Shown: one piece after another, positions 1-6,334 of the stretch | Numbering within the stretch: the first letter of the stretch is position 1 | Layout: every line of letters begins with the position of its first letter | Source of the DNA: Gammaproteobacteria bacterium | GTDB taxonomy: Bacteria; Pseudomonadota; Gammaproteobacteria; Natronospirales; REEB76 | Direction of reading: 5' to 3' | Assembly: GCA_027317045.1 (NCBI GenBank) | Contig: DAHVFI010000309.1 | Coordinates: 1 to 6,334 of the forward strand | Length of the DNA stretch: 6,334 nt | Position numbers and translations under genes: made by a program | Notes under the pieces: generated by a model | The model's input: the letters and a program-made list of their open reading frames with translations, nothing else | Database searches by the model: none | What the model was told of the DNA's origin: nothing

Positions 1-85
1 ATATGTGGTTAGACAACCGTATCAACCTGCATCTACGAGAGTATCTCCCGTCATAAAGTAGCAATTACCGAGATGAAATTTTTGC
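1..85. other. Intergenic stretch beyond the terminator, no gene seen
   Basis: No coding region with a credible start and length lies here. On the minus strand there is a TG-n-TACTTT sequence (63-55) resembling an extended -10 box, without a recognisable -35. It is followed by the dyad ACGGGAG-ATA-CTCTCGT (51-35), which would pair fully as minus-strand RNA if one G-U pair is allowed. These could form the control region of a gene off the left edge on the same strand, but nothing in the window proves that. Confidence 0.3.
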
Positions 86-114
86 AAAAAATGAGGGCCT
101 CATGGCCCTCATTT
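86..114 (-). terminator. Rho-independent terminator after pnp
   Basis: An 11-bp perfect inverted repeat (arms 104-114 and 89-99) encloses a 4-nt loop (100-103). Read on the minus strand, the GC-rich stem GAGGGCC/GGCCCTC is followed by six T residues (91-86), three of them closing the stem. It starts 23 nt after the pnp stop codon, where the operon transcript should end. On the plus strand the hairpin is followed by only three T residues, so it is mainly a minus-strand terminator. Confidence 0.95.
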
Positions 115-137
115 ACTTCCAGCAAATAAACCCGGAA

Positions 138-2225
138 TCAAACGGCATCCACCGCCTTCATGCTCAGACGGATGCGTCCCTGTTTGTCCACTTCCAGTAC
201 CTTGACCTTGATGACGTCGCCTTCCGCGAGTTTGTCGCTGACTTTTTCGACGCGTTCTTCGGAAATCTGCGAGATATGCACCAGACCGTCACGCCCCGGC
301 AGGATGGTGACGAAGGCGCCGAAATCCATGAGTTTCACAACCTTGCCTTGATAAATACGCCCGACTTCAACATCAGCGGTGATATCCTCGATGCGCTTGC
401 GCGCCGCTTCGCCGGCCGCCTTGTCCACCGAGGCGATCTTCACGGTGCCATCGTCCTCGATATCGATGGTGGTGCCGGTCTCTTCGGTGAGCGCGCGGAT
501 CACGGCGCCACCCTTGCCGATCACGTCACGGATCTTGTCGGGATGAATTTTCATGGTAATGATGCGCGGCGCAAACTCGGACAGTTCTGCGCGCGGTTTG
601 TCGATGACCGCATTCATCTTGCCAAGTATGTGCAGACGCCCCTCATGGGCCTGGGCTAAAGCCGCTTGCATGATTTCCCTGGTGATGCCGTCAATCTTGA
701 TGTCCATCTGCAACGCCGTCACGCCCTCGGCGGAACCGGCCACCTTGAAATCCATGTCGCCCAGATGGTCTTCGTCACCGAGAATATCGGTCAACACTGC
801 GAACTTGCCGCCTTCCTTGATAAGGCCCATGGCCACGCCGGCTACCGGTGCCTTTAAGGGCACGCCGGCGTCCATGAGCGACAGGCTGGTGCCGCACACG
901 CTGGCCATGGAACTGGAGCCGTTGGATTCGGTGATTTCCGAGACCACGCGGATCACATAGGGATAGGTGCCCATGTCCGGCATCACCGCCTGGATTCCGC
1001 GCTTGGCGAGACGACCATGACCGATCTCACGGCGCTTGGGCGAGCCCATCATGCCCACTTCGCCCACCGAGTACGGCGGGAAGTTATAGTGCAGCATAAA
1101 GGGTTCCTTGCGTTCGCCTTCGATGGCGTCAATGATTTGTGCGTCGCGACCGGTGCCCAACGTGGTCACCACCAGTGCCTGTGTTTCGCCACGGGTGAAC
1201 AACGCCGACCCATGGGTGCGCGGCAACACGCCTACTTTGATGGCGATGGGGCGTACGCTGCGTGTGTCACGACCATCAATGCGCGGCTGACCTTCGAGAA
1301 TGCGGCCGCGGACAATTTTCTTCTCCAGATCGCCGAAAGCACCGGCCACCATGGTTTCAGACCAGGGCGGTTTCTCACCCGCGGCGAATTTCGCCAGCGC
1401 GGTCCGGCGAAGTTCCTCGATGCGCGCATAGCGCACCTGTTTCTCGGCGATCTGGTAAGCCTCACGCAATGCTTTTTCAGCTTCCGTGGACACGGCTTCC
1501 GCCAAGCCTTTGTCTTTGTCCGCTGGTTTCCAGTCCCAAGCGGGCTTGCCGGCTTCCTTCGCCAGTTCCTTGATAACCCTGATGGCGGCCTGCATCTGCT
1601 CGTGACCGAACATGACGGCTCCCAGCATCACATCTTCCGGCAGGCAATCGGCCTCGGATTCCACCATGAGCACGGCTTTATCGGTGCCCGCAACCACCAA
1701 ATCAAGATCGGAAGCAAGCAATTGAGTTTTGGTGGGGTTCAACAGATATTCACCGTTCGCATAGCCTACGCGCGCAGCACCGATGGGCCCCATGAACGGC
1801 ATGCCAGAGATGGCCAGCGCCGCGGAAGCACCGATCAGGGCAGGCACATCCGGGTCCACATCGGGATTTACGGAAATGACCGTGGCCACCACCTGCACTT
1901 CGTTGTGGAAATTTTTTGGAAACAGCGGACGGAGGGGACGATCAATGAGGCGGGAGGTGAGGGTTTCTTTTTCACTGGGCCGCCCTTCCCGTTTGAAGAA
2001 ACCGCCGGGGATCTTGCCCGCGGCATAGGTTTTTTCCTGGTAGTTGACGGTGAGCGGGAAAAAATCCCGGCCTTCGATTGCCGATTTGGAACCGACCGCG
2101 GTGACCAGCACCACGGTGTCCGCCATGTTCACCAGTACCGCGCCGTCGGCCTGGCGGGCGATCTCGCCTGTCTCCAGAGTGATGGTATGGCCGCCGTATT
2201 GAAAACTTTTTTTGAATACTGTCAC
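138..2225 (-). CDS. pnp: Polyribonucleotide nucleotidyltransferase (PNPase)
   Basis: PNPase is a trimeric 3'-5' phosphorolytic exoribonuclease that uses phosphate to release nucleoside diphosphates from RNA; in many bacteria it works with RNase E in the degradosome. The 695-residue product has the full domain order. The first RNase PH domain (about 1-145) includes the RNA-binding loop GGFFKREGRPSEKE (74-87), with FFKR where E. coli has FFRR. An all-helical linker follows (about 230-310). The second RNase PH domain (about 315-550) has GSPKRREIGHGRLAKR (395-409), GSSSMASVCG (436-445) and GDEDHLGDMDF (483-493), whose Asp486 and Asp492 are the catalytic metal ligands. A KH domain with IGKGG (569-573) and an S1 domain (622-690) complete it. 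It ends soon after S1 and lacks the roughly 20-residue tail of the 711-residue E. coli enzyme. The GTG start (2225) has GAAGGG 6 nt upstream and aligns with the family N-terminus (KSFQYGGHTITLETG). It is the last gene of the operon, followed by a terminator. Confidence 0.99.
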   Translation of the reverse strand: MTVFKKSFQYGGHTITLETGEIARQADGAVLVNMADTVVLVTAVGSKSAIEGRDFFPLTVNYQEKTYAAGKIPGGFFKREGRPSEKETLTSRLIDRPLRPLFPKNFHNEVQVVATVISVNPDVDPDVPALIGASAALAISGMPFMGPIGAARVGYANGEYLLNPTKTQLLASDLDLVVAGTDKAVLMVESEADCLPEDVMLGAVMFGHEQMQAAIRVIKELAKEAGKPAWDWKPADKDKGLAEAVSTEAEKALREAYQIAEKQVRYARIEELRRTALAKFAAGEKPPWSETMVAGAFGDLEKKIVRGRILEGQPRIDGRDTRSVRPIAIKVGVLPRTHGSALFTRGETQALVVTTLGTGRDAQIIDAIEGERKEPFMLHYNFPPYSVGEVGMMGSPKRREIGHGRLAKRGIQAVMPDMGTYPYVIRVVSEITESNGSSSMASVCGTSLSLMDAGVPLKAPVAGVAMGLIKEGGKFAVLTDILGDEDHLGDMDFKVAGSAEGVTALQMDIKIDGITREIMQAALAQAHEGRLHILGKMNAVIDKPRAELSEFAPRIITMKIHPDKIRDVIGKGGAVIRALTEETGTTIDIEDDGTVKIASVDKAAGEAARKRIEDITADVEVGRIYQGKVVKLMDFGAFVTILPGRDGLVHISQISEERVEKVSDKLAEGDVIKVKVLEVDKQGRIRLSMKAVDAV

Positions 2226-2287
2226 TTTAAGCCCTTCGTGTGCTGTGTTCTAAAAATTTAAAAAGGAGAAGAGAATCGGCAAACAAA
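2226..2287 (-). promoter_or_regulatory. rpsO-pnp spacer with pnp ribosome-binding site
   Basis: This 62-nt spacer is AT-rich with a pyrimidine tract (about 2273-2261) and no terminator hairpin. The pnp Shine-Dalgarno is GAAGGG (2237-2232), 6 nt before the GTG start. The upstream TCCTTT (2267-2262) can pair with all six of those bases (two G-U pairs) across a 24-nt loop, so the spacer could mask its own ribosome-binding site. A weak promoter-like pair, TTGTTT (2286-2281) and TTTAAA (2262-2257), is too poor to call. In E. coli the pnp leader holds a long RNase III-cut hairpin used in PNPase autocontrol; I see no long hairpin here. Confidence 0.4.
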
Positions 2288-2557
2288 TCAGCGACGCAGA
2301 CCGAGACGCTCGATGAGTGCCTCATAGCGCGCTTGATCCGTGTTCTTGAGGTAATCCAGCAGCTTGCGGCGTTGGTTCACCATCTTGAGCAGTCCGCGAC
2401 GGGAATGGTGATCCTTCTTATGCAGATCAAAGTGCCCGCCCAGCCCGTCGATGCGGGCTGACAGCAGTGCCACCTGCACTTCCGGCGAGCCGGTATCCTT
2501 GGGATCGCGCCGGTAGGTAGCGATGATTTCCTGCTTCTTTTCAGCGGTGAAAGCCAT
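2288..2557 (-). CDS. rpsO: 30S ribosomal protein S15
   Basis: S15 is a primary binding protein of the 16S rRNA central domain; it organises a three-way junction and contributes to an intersubunit bridge. The 89-residue product has exactly the usual family length. The conserved blocks are DTGSPEVQVALLS (21-33), HKKDHHSRRGLL (46-57, rRNA contact) and RRKLLDYL (63-70), and it ends in IERLGLRR as in E. coli. An in-frame GTG two codons upstream (2563) would give 91 residues, but it sits only 4 nt from the GGGAG Shine-Dalgarno. The ATG at 2557 has 10 nt spacing and gives the canonical MAFTAEKK start, so I chose it. A promoter and leader of its own lie just upstream. pnp follows after 62 nt with no visible terminator, so the two are probably co-transcribed. 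Confidence 0.99.
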   Translation of the reverse strand: MAFTAEKKQEIIATYRRDPKDTGSPEVQVALLSARIDGLGGHFDLHKKDHHSRRGLLKMVNQRRKLLDYLKNTDQARYEALIERLGLRR

Positions 2558-2597
2558 AAACACTCAACTCCCGGTAATTTTAAGAGACTAAAGTCAG
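2558..2597 (-). promoter_or_regulatory. rpsO leader with ribosome-binding site and possible SD-masking hairpin
   Basis: The Shine-Dalgarno GGGAG lies at 2572-2568, 10 nt before the ATG at 2557. Upstream, CTCTT (2586-2582) can pair with GGGAG (three Watson-Crick and two G-U pairs) across a 9-nt loop, which would hide the ribosome-binding site. A competing small hairpin, GACT-TT-AGTC (2595-2586), shares the base at 2586, so the two cannot both form. In E. coli S15 represses its own translation by binding a leader structure over the rpsO ribosome-binding site. Whether this leader does the same is inference; the pairings are short. Confidence 0.35.
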
Positions 2598-2603
2598 CCG
2601 TGT

Positions 2604-2632
2604 ATTCTAATCGCGGCGTCGCCCTTGAACAA
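2604..2632 (-). promoter_or_regulatory. Likely sigma-70 promoter for rpsO-pnp
   Basis: In the gap between truB and rpsO the minus strand has TTGTTC (2632-2627) as a possible -35 box. After a 17-nt spacer comes TAGAAT (2609-2604), which matches the -10 consensus at five of six positions. Transcription would begin near 2597, giving a leader of about 40 nt before the rpsO ATG. In E. coli rpsO also has its own promoter between truB and rpsO, so the position fits. The -35 box matches only at its TTG, so the call depends mostly on the -10 box, the exact spacing and the location. Confidence 0.6.
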
Positions 2633-2668
2633 GTAAAAAGCCAATAAAATCAGCATACAACCGTGATT

Positions 2669-3625
2669 TCAGCCCGGATTCATGAGCCGTCGCGGTGTCA
2701 CCCGCCCATCCGGAAGCACTTCGGCAAGTCCCAGGAAACGCCCATCGCCATAAGTCCGTAACCAGCCGGCTGTCGGTGCACCGGGAGCCATCACGGCTTG
2801 TCCCCGCAGGAAATACCAAACCGCATCCATGCCCAGGTTCACCTGCGGCCAATGGGCTACAGCACTGTCCACCGGCAACAACAGGCTATCCAGGGCCAAG
2901 TAACCCGTTTCAGCCCGTTGCTGCAATTCTTCAAGGTTGTGCATGCTGTCATAGCATCCCACCGTCAGCCGCCGCAGGGCGCTCACATGGCCGCAACTGC
3001 CAAGCGCATGCGCTAAATCCTCAACTAGCGTTCGGATATAAGTGCCCTTGGAACAGCGCACTTTGAGTTCCAGGGTGTCCTGTGAATACGCAATCAACTC
3101 CAGTGAGTGGATGGTGATCGGGCGTGGCTCCCGCGGCACTTCGATACCCTCACGGGCCAAGTCGTATAGCCGTTGGCCCCGGTGTTTCAGGGCGGAATAC
3201 ATGGGCGGTATCTGCGTAATCCTGCCGTGGAATTGTTCTAAAGCCTGCTCGATGCGCGCGCGTGTCAGCGCCGGCACCTGGCAGGTTTCCAGCACTTCAC
3301 CTTCCGCATCGGCAGTCGTAGTACGGACCCCAAGTTTGCACGTCACCGTGTATTGCTTGTCGGCGTCCAGCAAAAATGCCGATACCTTGGTGGCTTCCCC
3401 AAAGCACAGGGGCAACAGGCCGCTGGCCAGGGGGTCAAGACTTCCGGTATGGCCGGCCTTGCGGGCATTGAACAGGCGCTTCACGACCTGCAAGGCCTGA
3501 TTTGAAGTCACGCCCACGGGCTTGTCCAATAACAATACACCATGCACGGTGCGCCGCGGTGTTTTGATACCAGCGGACAGCAGGGTGCTATAGGCTGATT
3601 TTCTGAATGCCGGTGCCGTTATCAC
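2669..3625 (-). CDS. truB: tRNA pseudouridine(55) synthase
   Basis: TruB converts U55 in the T-loop of nearly all tRNAs to pseudouridine and also acts as a tRNA chaperone. The 318-residue product matches the family length (314 in E. coli). The signature GVLLLDKPVGVTSN (29-42) is followed by motif II, GHTGSLDPLASGLLP (58-72), whose Asp64 is the catalytic aspartate. Tyr92 in KQY, IPPMYSALK (139-147) and KGTYIRTL (193-200, with the active-site Tyr and Arg) are also present. The C-terminal part, from about residue 255, with LRGQAV and GRFLGLAEV, is the PUA-like RNA-binding domain. The GTG start overlaps the rbfA TGA (GTGA), suggesting translational coupling; there is only a weak GGA 11 nt upstream. 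About 28 residues precede the core against about 12 in E. coli, and there is no ATG in between. A downstream GTG at codon 28 would leave almost no N-terminus, so I keep the overlapping start. Confidence 0.98.
   Translation of the reverse strand: MITAPAFRKSAYSTLLSAGIKTPRRTVHGVLLLDKPVGVTSNQALQVVKRLFNARKAGHTGSLDPLASGLLPLCFGEATKVSAFLLDADKQYTVTCKLGVRTTTADAEGEVLETCQVPALTRARIEQALEQFHGRITQIPPMYSALKHRGQRLYDLAREGIEVPREPRPITIHSLELIAYSQDTLELKVRCSKGTYIRTLVEDLAHALGSCGHVSALRRLTVGCYDSMHNLEELQQRAETGYLALDSLLLPVDSAVAHWPQVNLGMDAVWYFLRGQAVMAPGAPTAGWLRTYGDGRFLGLAEVLPDGRVTPRRLMNPG
3622..3625 (-). other. rbfA-truB stop/start overlap (GTGA)
   Basis: The TGA stop of rbfA (3622-3624) and the GTG start of truB (3623-3625) share bases in the tetranucleotide GTGA on the minus strand. 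No strong Shine-Dalgarno sequence lies at a good distance from this GTG. Such overlaps normally mean that ribosomes finishing rbfA reinitiate on truB, keeping the two products in step. The coupling is inferred from the arrangement; the overlap itself is read directly. Confidence 0.9.
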
Positions 3626-3999
3626 GAGGTTTTGTTTCCGTTATCATGCGTAGGCGTATTTGCGCGGGTGATGAGGGCATCCAGCCGCGCCGCCCGGTCC
3701 AAGGTATCGTCATAATGGAAATGTAATTCCGGAATGCTGCGGAGTTTCAGCGTGCGTCCGAGCGCGTGACGTAAGAATCCGGCGGCGTGATTGAGGGCTG
3801 CAACAACCTCGGGCTGCGGACCTTCCGCGCCCAACACTGAAATCAGCACTTTCGCATTTGACAGGTCTGGCGACACATCCACATCTGTAACCGTCACCAG
3901 ATGAATCCTTGGATCCTTCACCTGCCGGCGGATGAGTTCTGAAAGTTCGCGTTGCAGCTGTTCCGCGATGCGGCTGGAACGTTCGTATTCACGTGGCAT
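3622..3999 (-). CDS. rbfA: 30S ribosome-binding factor A
   Basis: RbfA is a small KH-like-fold protein that binds immature 30S subunits and helps 16S rRNA 5'-end maturation; it is linked to cold adaptation in E. coli. The 125-residue product is close to the usual length (133 in E. coli). Recognisable features are the N-terminal helix with RIAEQLQRELSELI (10-23), VKDPRI (27-32), the DLSNAKVLISVLG strand (45-57), the Ala-x-Gly kink AAG with FLRHALGRTLKLR (72-87), and IPELHFHYDDTLD (89-101). The ATG start lies 22 nt after the infB stop. A GAG lies 7 nt upstream of it and an AGG 2 nt upstream, so the ribosome-binding site is only fair and coupling to infB translation is likely. The TGA stop overlaps the GTG start of truB. 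The last ten or so residues are polar and probably disordered. Confidence 0.97.
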   Translation of the reverse strand: MPREYERSSRIAEQLQRELSELIRRQVKDPRIHLVTVTDVDVSPDLSNAKVLISVLGAEGPQPEVVAALNHAAGFLRHALGRTLKLRSIPELHFHYDDTLDRAARLDALITRANTPTHDNGNKTS

Positions 4000-4021
4000 A
4001 ACCTGACTCTATCGTACCGTT

Positions 4022-6334
4022 TCAGAGCGTACGCGCTATTTCGACGCGCTCGTAGCACTCAATTTGATCGCCAGGCTGCACGTCATTGTAATCCTTCACA
4101 CCGATGCCGCACTCGGTGCCGGCACGCACTTCATTGACGTCATCCTTGAAGCGCCGCAGAGATTCCAACGCGCCTTCGAAGATCACCACGTTGTTGCGTA
4201 GCACCCTGATTGGCAGGTTGCGTTTTACATAGCCGTCTACCACCAGGCAACCGGCAATCGCGCCTAGCTTGGAAGAGCGAAAGACTTCGCGCACTTCCGC
4301 CAGACCGACAATCTGCTCACGCAGTTCCGGTTTGAGCATGCCGTTGATGGCCTGCTTTACGTCGTCTATGGCTTCGTAGATGATGCTGTAGTAACGCACA
4401 TCCAGCCCGGATTCGCCGATCATACGGCGCGCACCGCTATCGGCACGCACATTGAAACCGATAATGACCGCCTTGGAAGCCAACGCCAAATTAATGTCCG
4501 ATTCTGTGATACCGCCGACGCTACTGCCAATGACCTTCACCTTCACTTCATCCGTAGACAGGCTGGTGAGCGCGTTACTGAGCGCTTCAGCACTGCCCTG
4601 CACGTCGGATTTGATGAACAGATTAAGGACTTTCTGCTCGCCCTCCTGCATCTGCTGGAAGGCATCGTCCAGTTTGGTGGTCTGGCGCGCCAGCTTCACA
4701 TCGCGGAATTTACCCTGGCGGTAGAGCGCCACTTCCCGGGCTTTGCGTTCATCCGGCACCACCACCGCCTCGTCACCCGCATTCGGCGTGCCCGACAGGC
4801 CCAGCACCATCACCGGTGTCGCCGGCCCCGCCTCTTGCAGAGTCCTGCCATCCTCATCGAACATGGCGCGTACCCGGCCGAACTCATGACCGGTGAGCAG
4901 GATGTCGCCGGCTTTGAGCAAACCACGCTGCACCAGCACCGTGGCCACCGGTCCACGGCCCTTCTCGAGGCTCGATTCCAGCACAAAACCCGAGGCTGGG
5001 CCGGTGGCCATGGCCTTGAGCTCCAGTACTTCCGCCTGCACCAGGATGGAGTCCAGCAGGCTATCCACGCCTTCGCCGGTTTTAGAAGACACCTTGACGA
5101 AGATGTTCTCACCACCCCATTCCTCGGAAACGATCTCATGCTTGGACAGATCACTGCGCACCCGTTCCAGATCAGCTTCTTGCTTATCGATTTTGGTAAT
5201 CGCCACCACAATGGGTACTTCGGCGGCGCGCGCATGTTGGATAGCTTCAATGGTTTGCGGCATTACACCGTCATCAGCAGCCACTACCAACACCACGATA
5301 TCCGCTACATTCGCGCCGCGCGCACGCATCGCGGTAAAAGCGGCATGGCCGGGAGTGTCCAGGAAAGTGATAATGCCTTTCTTGGTTTCCACCCGGTAGG
5401 CGCCGATATGCTGGGTGATGCCGCCTGCCTCACGCGCGGCCACGCGTGCGCTGCGGATATAATCCAGCAGCGAAGTTTTGCCATGATCAACGTGACCCAC
5501 GATGGTCACCACCGGTGGGCGCGGAACTTCATCGCCCTCATGCACCACCTGCATCACCTGCTCTTCCAGTGCATTTTCCTTGAGAAGCTTCGGCGTATGG
5601 CCCATCTCATCCACGACGATGGCGGCAGTCTCCTGGTCAATGACCTGGTTGATGGTGGCCATTGCGCCCATGTTCATCATGATCTTGATGACTTCGGTGG
5701 CTTTCACCGCCATGCGTTGAGCCAGCTCGCCGACAGTGATGGTTTCGGGAATCGGTACTTCGCGGATCTGCGGTGCTACCGGCTTTTCAAAGCCATGCTT
5801 GCTTTCCACTTGGACATTGACCGCGGTCCGTGTTTTGGAGGGTCTTTTCTTGCGTTTATTCGAGAGTTCGTGCCCAACGTGCAATTCCGCACGTCCGTAT
5901 TTTGTGTGCTTGTCATCGGCCGGGGCGGTACCCGGCTGTGGTTTGCCGCGCGGCAGCGCCGCACGCATGCGCCGATCCTCTTCTTCCGTCAGGCGGCGGG
6001 CTTCAGCCTCGGCGCGGCGCCGTTCTGCATCTGCCCGGGCACTGGCATCTTCTTCCTGCCGGCGGCGGGCGTCTTCTTCCTGTTTGCGGCGATTTTCTTC
6101 TTCTTCGGCAGCCTGCTTCTGAGCGCGGCTTGCCGAAAGACGTTCTTCCTCGGCGCGCTTTAACTCAAGTTCCGCCTGCTGCATCGCCTCCTCTTCGGAG
6201 CGGCGTTTGGCTTCCTCCTCCAGCACCGCGCTGCGCTTAACGTAAGTGCGCTTCTTGCGCACCTCCACGCTCACGGTCTTGGCGCGTCCCTGGATACCAC
6301 TGAGTTTTATCTCGGATACTGTGCGGCGTTTGAG
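4022..6334 (-). CDS. infB: Translation initiation factor IF-2 (partial, N-terminus outside window)
   Basis: IF2 is the cytoplasmic GTPase that brings fMet-tRNA to the 30S subunit and promotes 50S joining. The frame stays open to the right edge: 20 further codons lie upstream of the GTG at 6274, and they resemble the stretch before the conserved VEVRKKRTYVKR segment of longer IF2s. That GTG is therefore internal and the true start lies outside the window. Numbering from it, residues 20-105 are a Glu/Arg/Ala-rich helical linker. Residues 175-225 are the IF2N-like segment (TITVGELAQRMAVK). The G domain has G1 GHVDHGKT (260-267), G2 GGITQHIG (284-291), G3 DTPGH (306-310), G4 TKID (360-363) and G5 SSKTG (396-400). 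Domains II, III and the fMet-tRNA-binding C2 domain (GIGVKDYND, about 723-731) follow to a TGA stop. The odd point is Thr for Asn in G4. rbfA follows after 22 nt, as in other proteobacteria. Confidence 0.98.
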   Translation of the reverse strand, partial: LKRRTVSEIKLSGIQGRAKTVSVEVRKKRTYVKRSAVLEEEAKRRSEEEAMQQAELELKRAEEERLSASRAQKQAAEEEENRRKQEEDARRRQEEDASARADAERRRAEAEARRLTEEEDRRMRAALPRGKPQPGTAPADDKHTKYGRAELHVGHELSNKRKKRPSKTRTAVNVQVESKHGFEKPVAPQIREVPIPETITVGELAQRMAVKATEVIKIMMNMGAMATINQVIDQETAAIVVDEMGHTPKLLKENALEEQVMQVVHEGDEVPRPPVVTIVGHVDHGKTSLLDYIRSARVAAREAGGITQHIGAYRVETKKGIITFLDTPGHAAFTAMRARGANVADIVVLVVAADDGVMPQTIEAIQHARAAEVPIVVAITKIDKQEADLERVRSDLSKHEIVSEEWGGENIFVKVSSKTGEGVDSLLDSILVQAEVLELKAMATGPASGFVLESSLEKGRGPVATVLVQRGLLKAGDILLTGHEFGRVRAMFDEDGRTLQEAGPATPVMVLGLSGTPNAGDEAVVVPDERKAREVALYRQGKFRDVKLARQTTKLDDAFQQMQEGEQKVLNLFIKSDVQGSAEALSNALTSLSTDEVKVKVIGSSVGGITESDINLALASKAVIIGFNVRADSGARRMIGESGLDVRYYSIIYEAIDDVKQAINGMLKPELREQIVGLAEVREVFRSSKLGAIAGCLVVDGYVKRNLPIRVLRNNVVIFEGALESLRRFKDDVNEVRAGTECGIGVKDYNDVQPGDQIECYERVEIARTL
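6045..6082 (-). repeat. Short in-frame direct repeat in the IF2 charged linker
   Basis: Two copies of a 14-bp unit, with one mismatch, lie 24 bp apart at 6045-6058 and 6069-6082. They encode two QEEDA blocks eight residues apart within infB. The surrounding region (about 5960-6217) is a degenerate series of Glu/Arg/Ala-rich units predicted to be helical. This kind of repeat is common in the variable N-terminal region of IF2 and probably arose by local slippage or duplication. It is part of the gene, not a mobile or regulatory element. Confidence 0.6.

Noticed and set aside
1017..2261. Plus-strand open frame of 414 codons opposite pnp
   Set aside because: It lies wholly antisense to a clear PNPase, has no recognisable domain, and its His/Arg/Gly-rich composition is what the complement of a GC-rich gene gives.
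2262..2275. Strong Shine-Dalgarno-like AAGGAG on the plus strand
   Set aside because: No start codon follows at a suitable distance and no plus-strand gene exists there; it is the complement of the pyrimidine tract upstream of pnp.
2558..2563. Upstream GTG as the start of rpsO (two extra residues)
   Set aside because: It sits only 4 nt from the Shine-Dalgarno, and the downstream ATG gives the canonical 89-residue S15.
2611..2624. GC-rich small stem (GGC-GAC-GCC) between truB and rpsO as a terminator
   Set aside because: The stem is only 3 bp and is not followed by a T-run on the minus strand; it lies within the spacer of the proposed promoter.
4835..6163. Plus-strand open frame of 442 codons opposite infB
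   Set aside because: It is antisense to conserved IF2 codons and its C-terminal Phe/Leu-rich stretch is simply the complement of the Glu-rich IF2 linker, not a membrane segment.
6272..6274. GTG as the true start of infB
   Set aside because: The frame continues upstream to the window edge with IF2-like residues, and IF2 proteins normally have a further N-terminal domain before this point.

Overview
The window carries the translation/RNA-metabolism operon infB-rbfA-truB-rpsO-pnp, entirely on the minus strand. It reads from the right edge (infB, cut off at its 5' end) to a rho-independent terminator at the left edge. The gene order, the sequences of all five products (IF2 with a long charged N-terminal region, 125-residue RbfA, TruB, 89-residue S15, PNPase) and the GC-rich coding sequence point to a proteobacterium. 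Gammaproteobacteria is the best guess, but the genus cannot be told from this window.

Layout, in transcription order (right to left): partial infB (4022-6334, running off the window), a 22-nt gap, rbfA (3622-3999), a 4-nt GTGA overlap, truB (2669-3625), a 111-nt gap with a likely rpsO promoter and a short leader, rpsO (2288-2557), a 62-nt AT- and pyrimidine-rich gap, pnp (138-2225, GTG start), then a perfect 11-bp-stem terminator (86-114). Positions 1-85 hold no complete gene. They contain a small dyad and a weak promoter-like motif that could belong to a gene lying off the left edge on the same strand.

The genes work together in ribosome assembly, initiation and RNA turnover. IF2 brings initiator tRNA to the 30S subunit, RbfA matures the 30S subunit, TruB makes pseudouridine 55 in tRNA, S15 is a primary 16S rRNA-binding protein, and PNPase degrades RNA 3' to 5'. 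The truB-rpsO gap probably lets rpsO and pnp also be transcribed independently of the upstream genes.

I found no new defence, mobile or biosynthetic system. This is a conserved housekeeping operon. The points worth a second look are small: a Thr in place of the usual Asn in the IF2 G4 motif, possible Shine-Dalgarno-masking structures in the rpsO and pnp leaders, a very short rpsO-pnp spacer with no visible long hairpin, and the dyad beyond the terminator.
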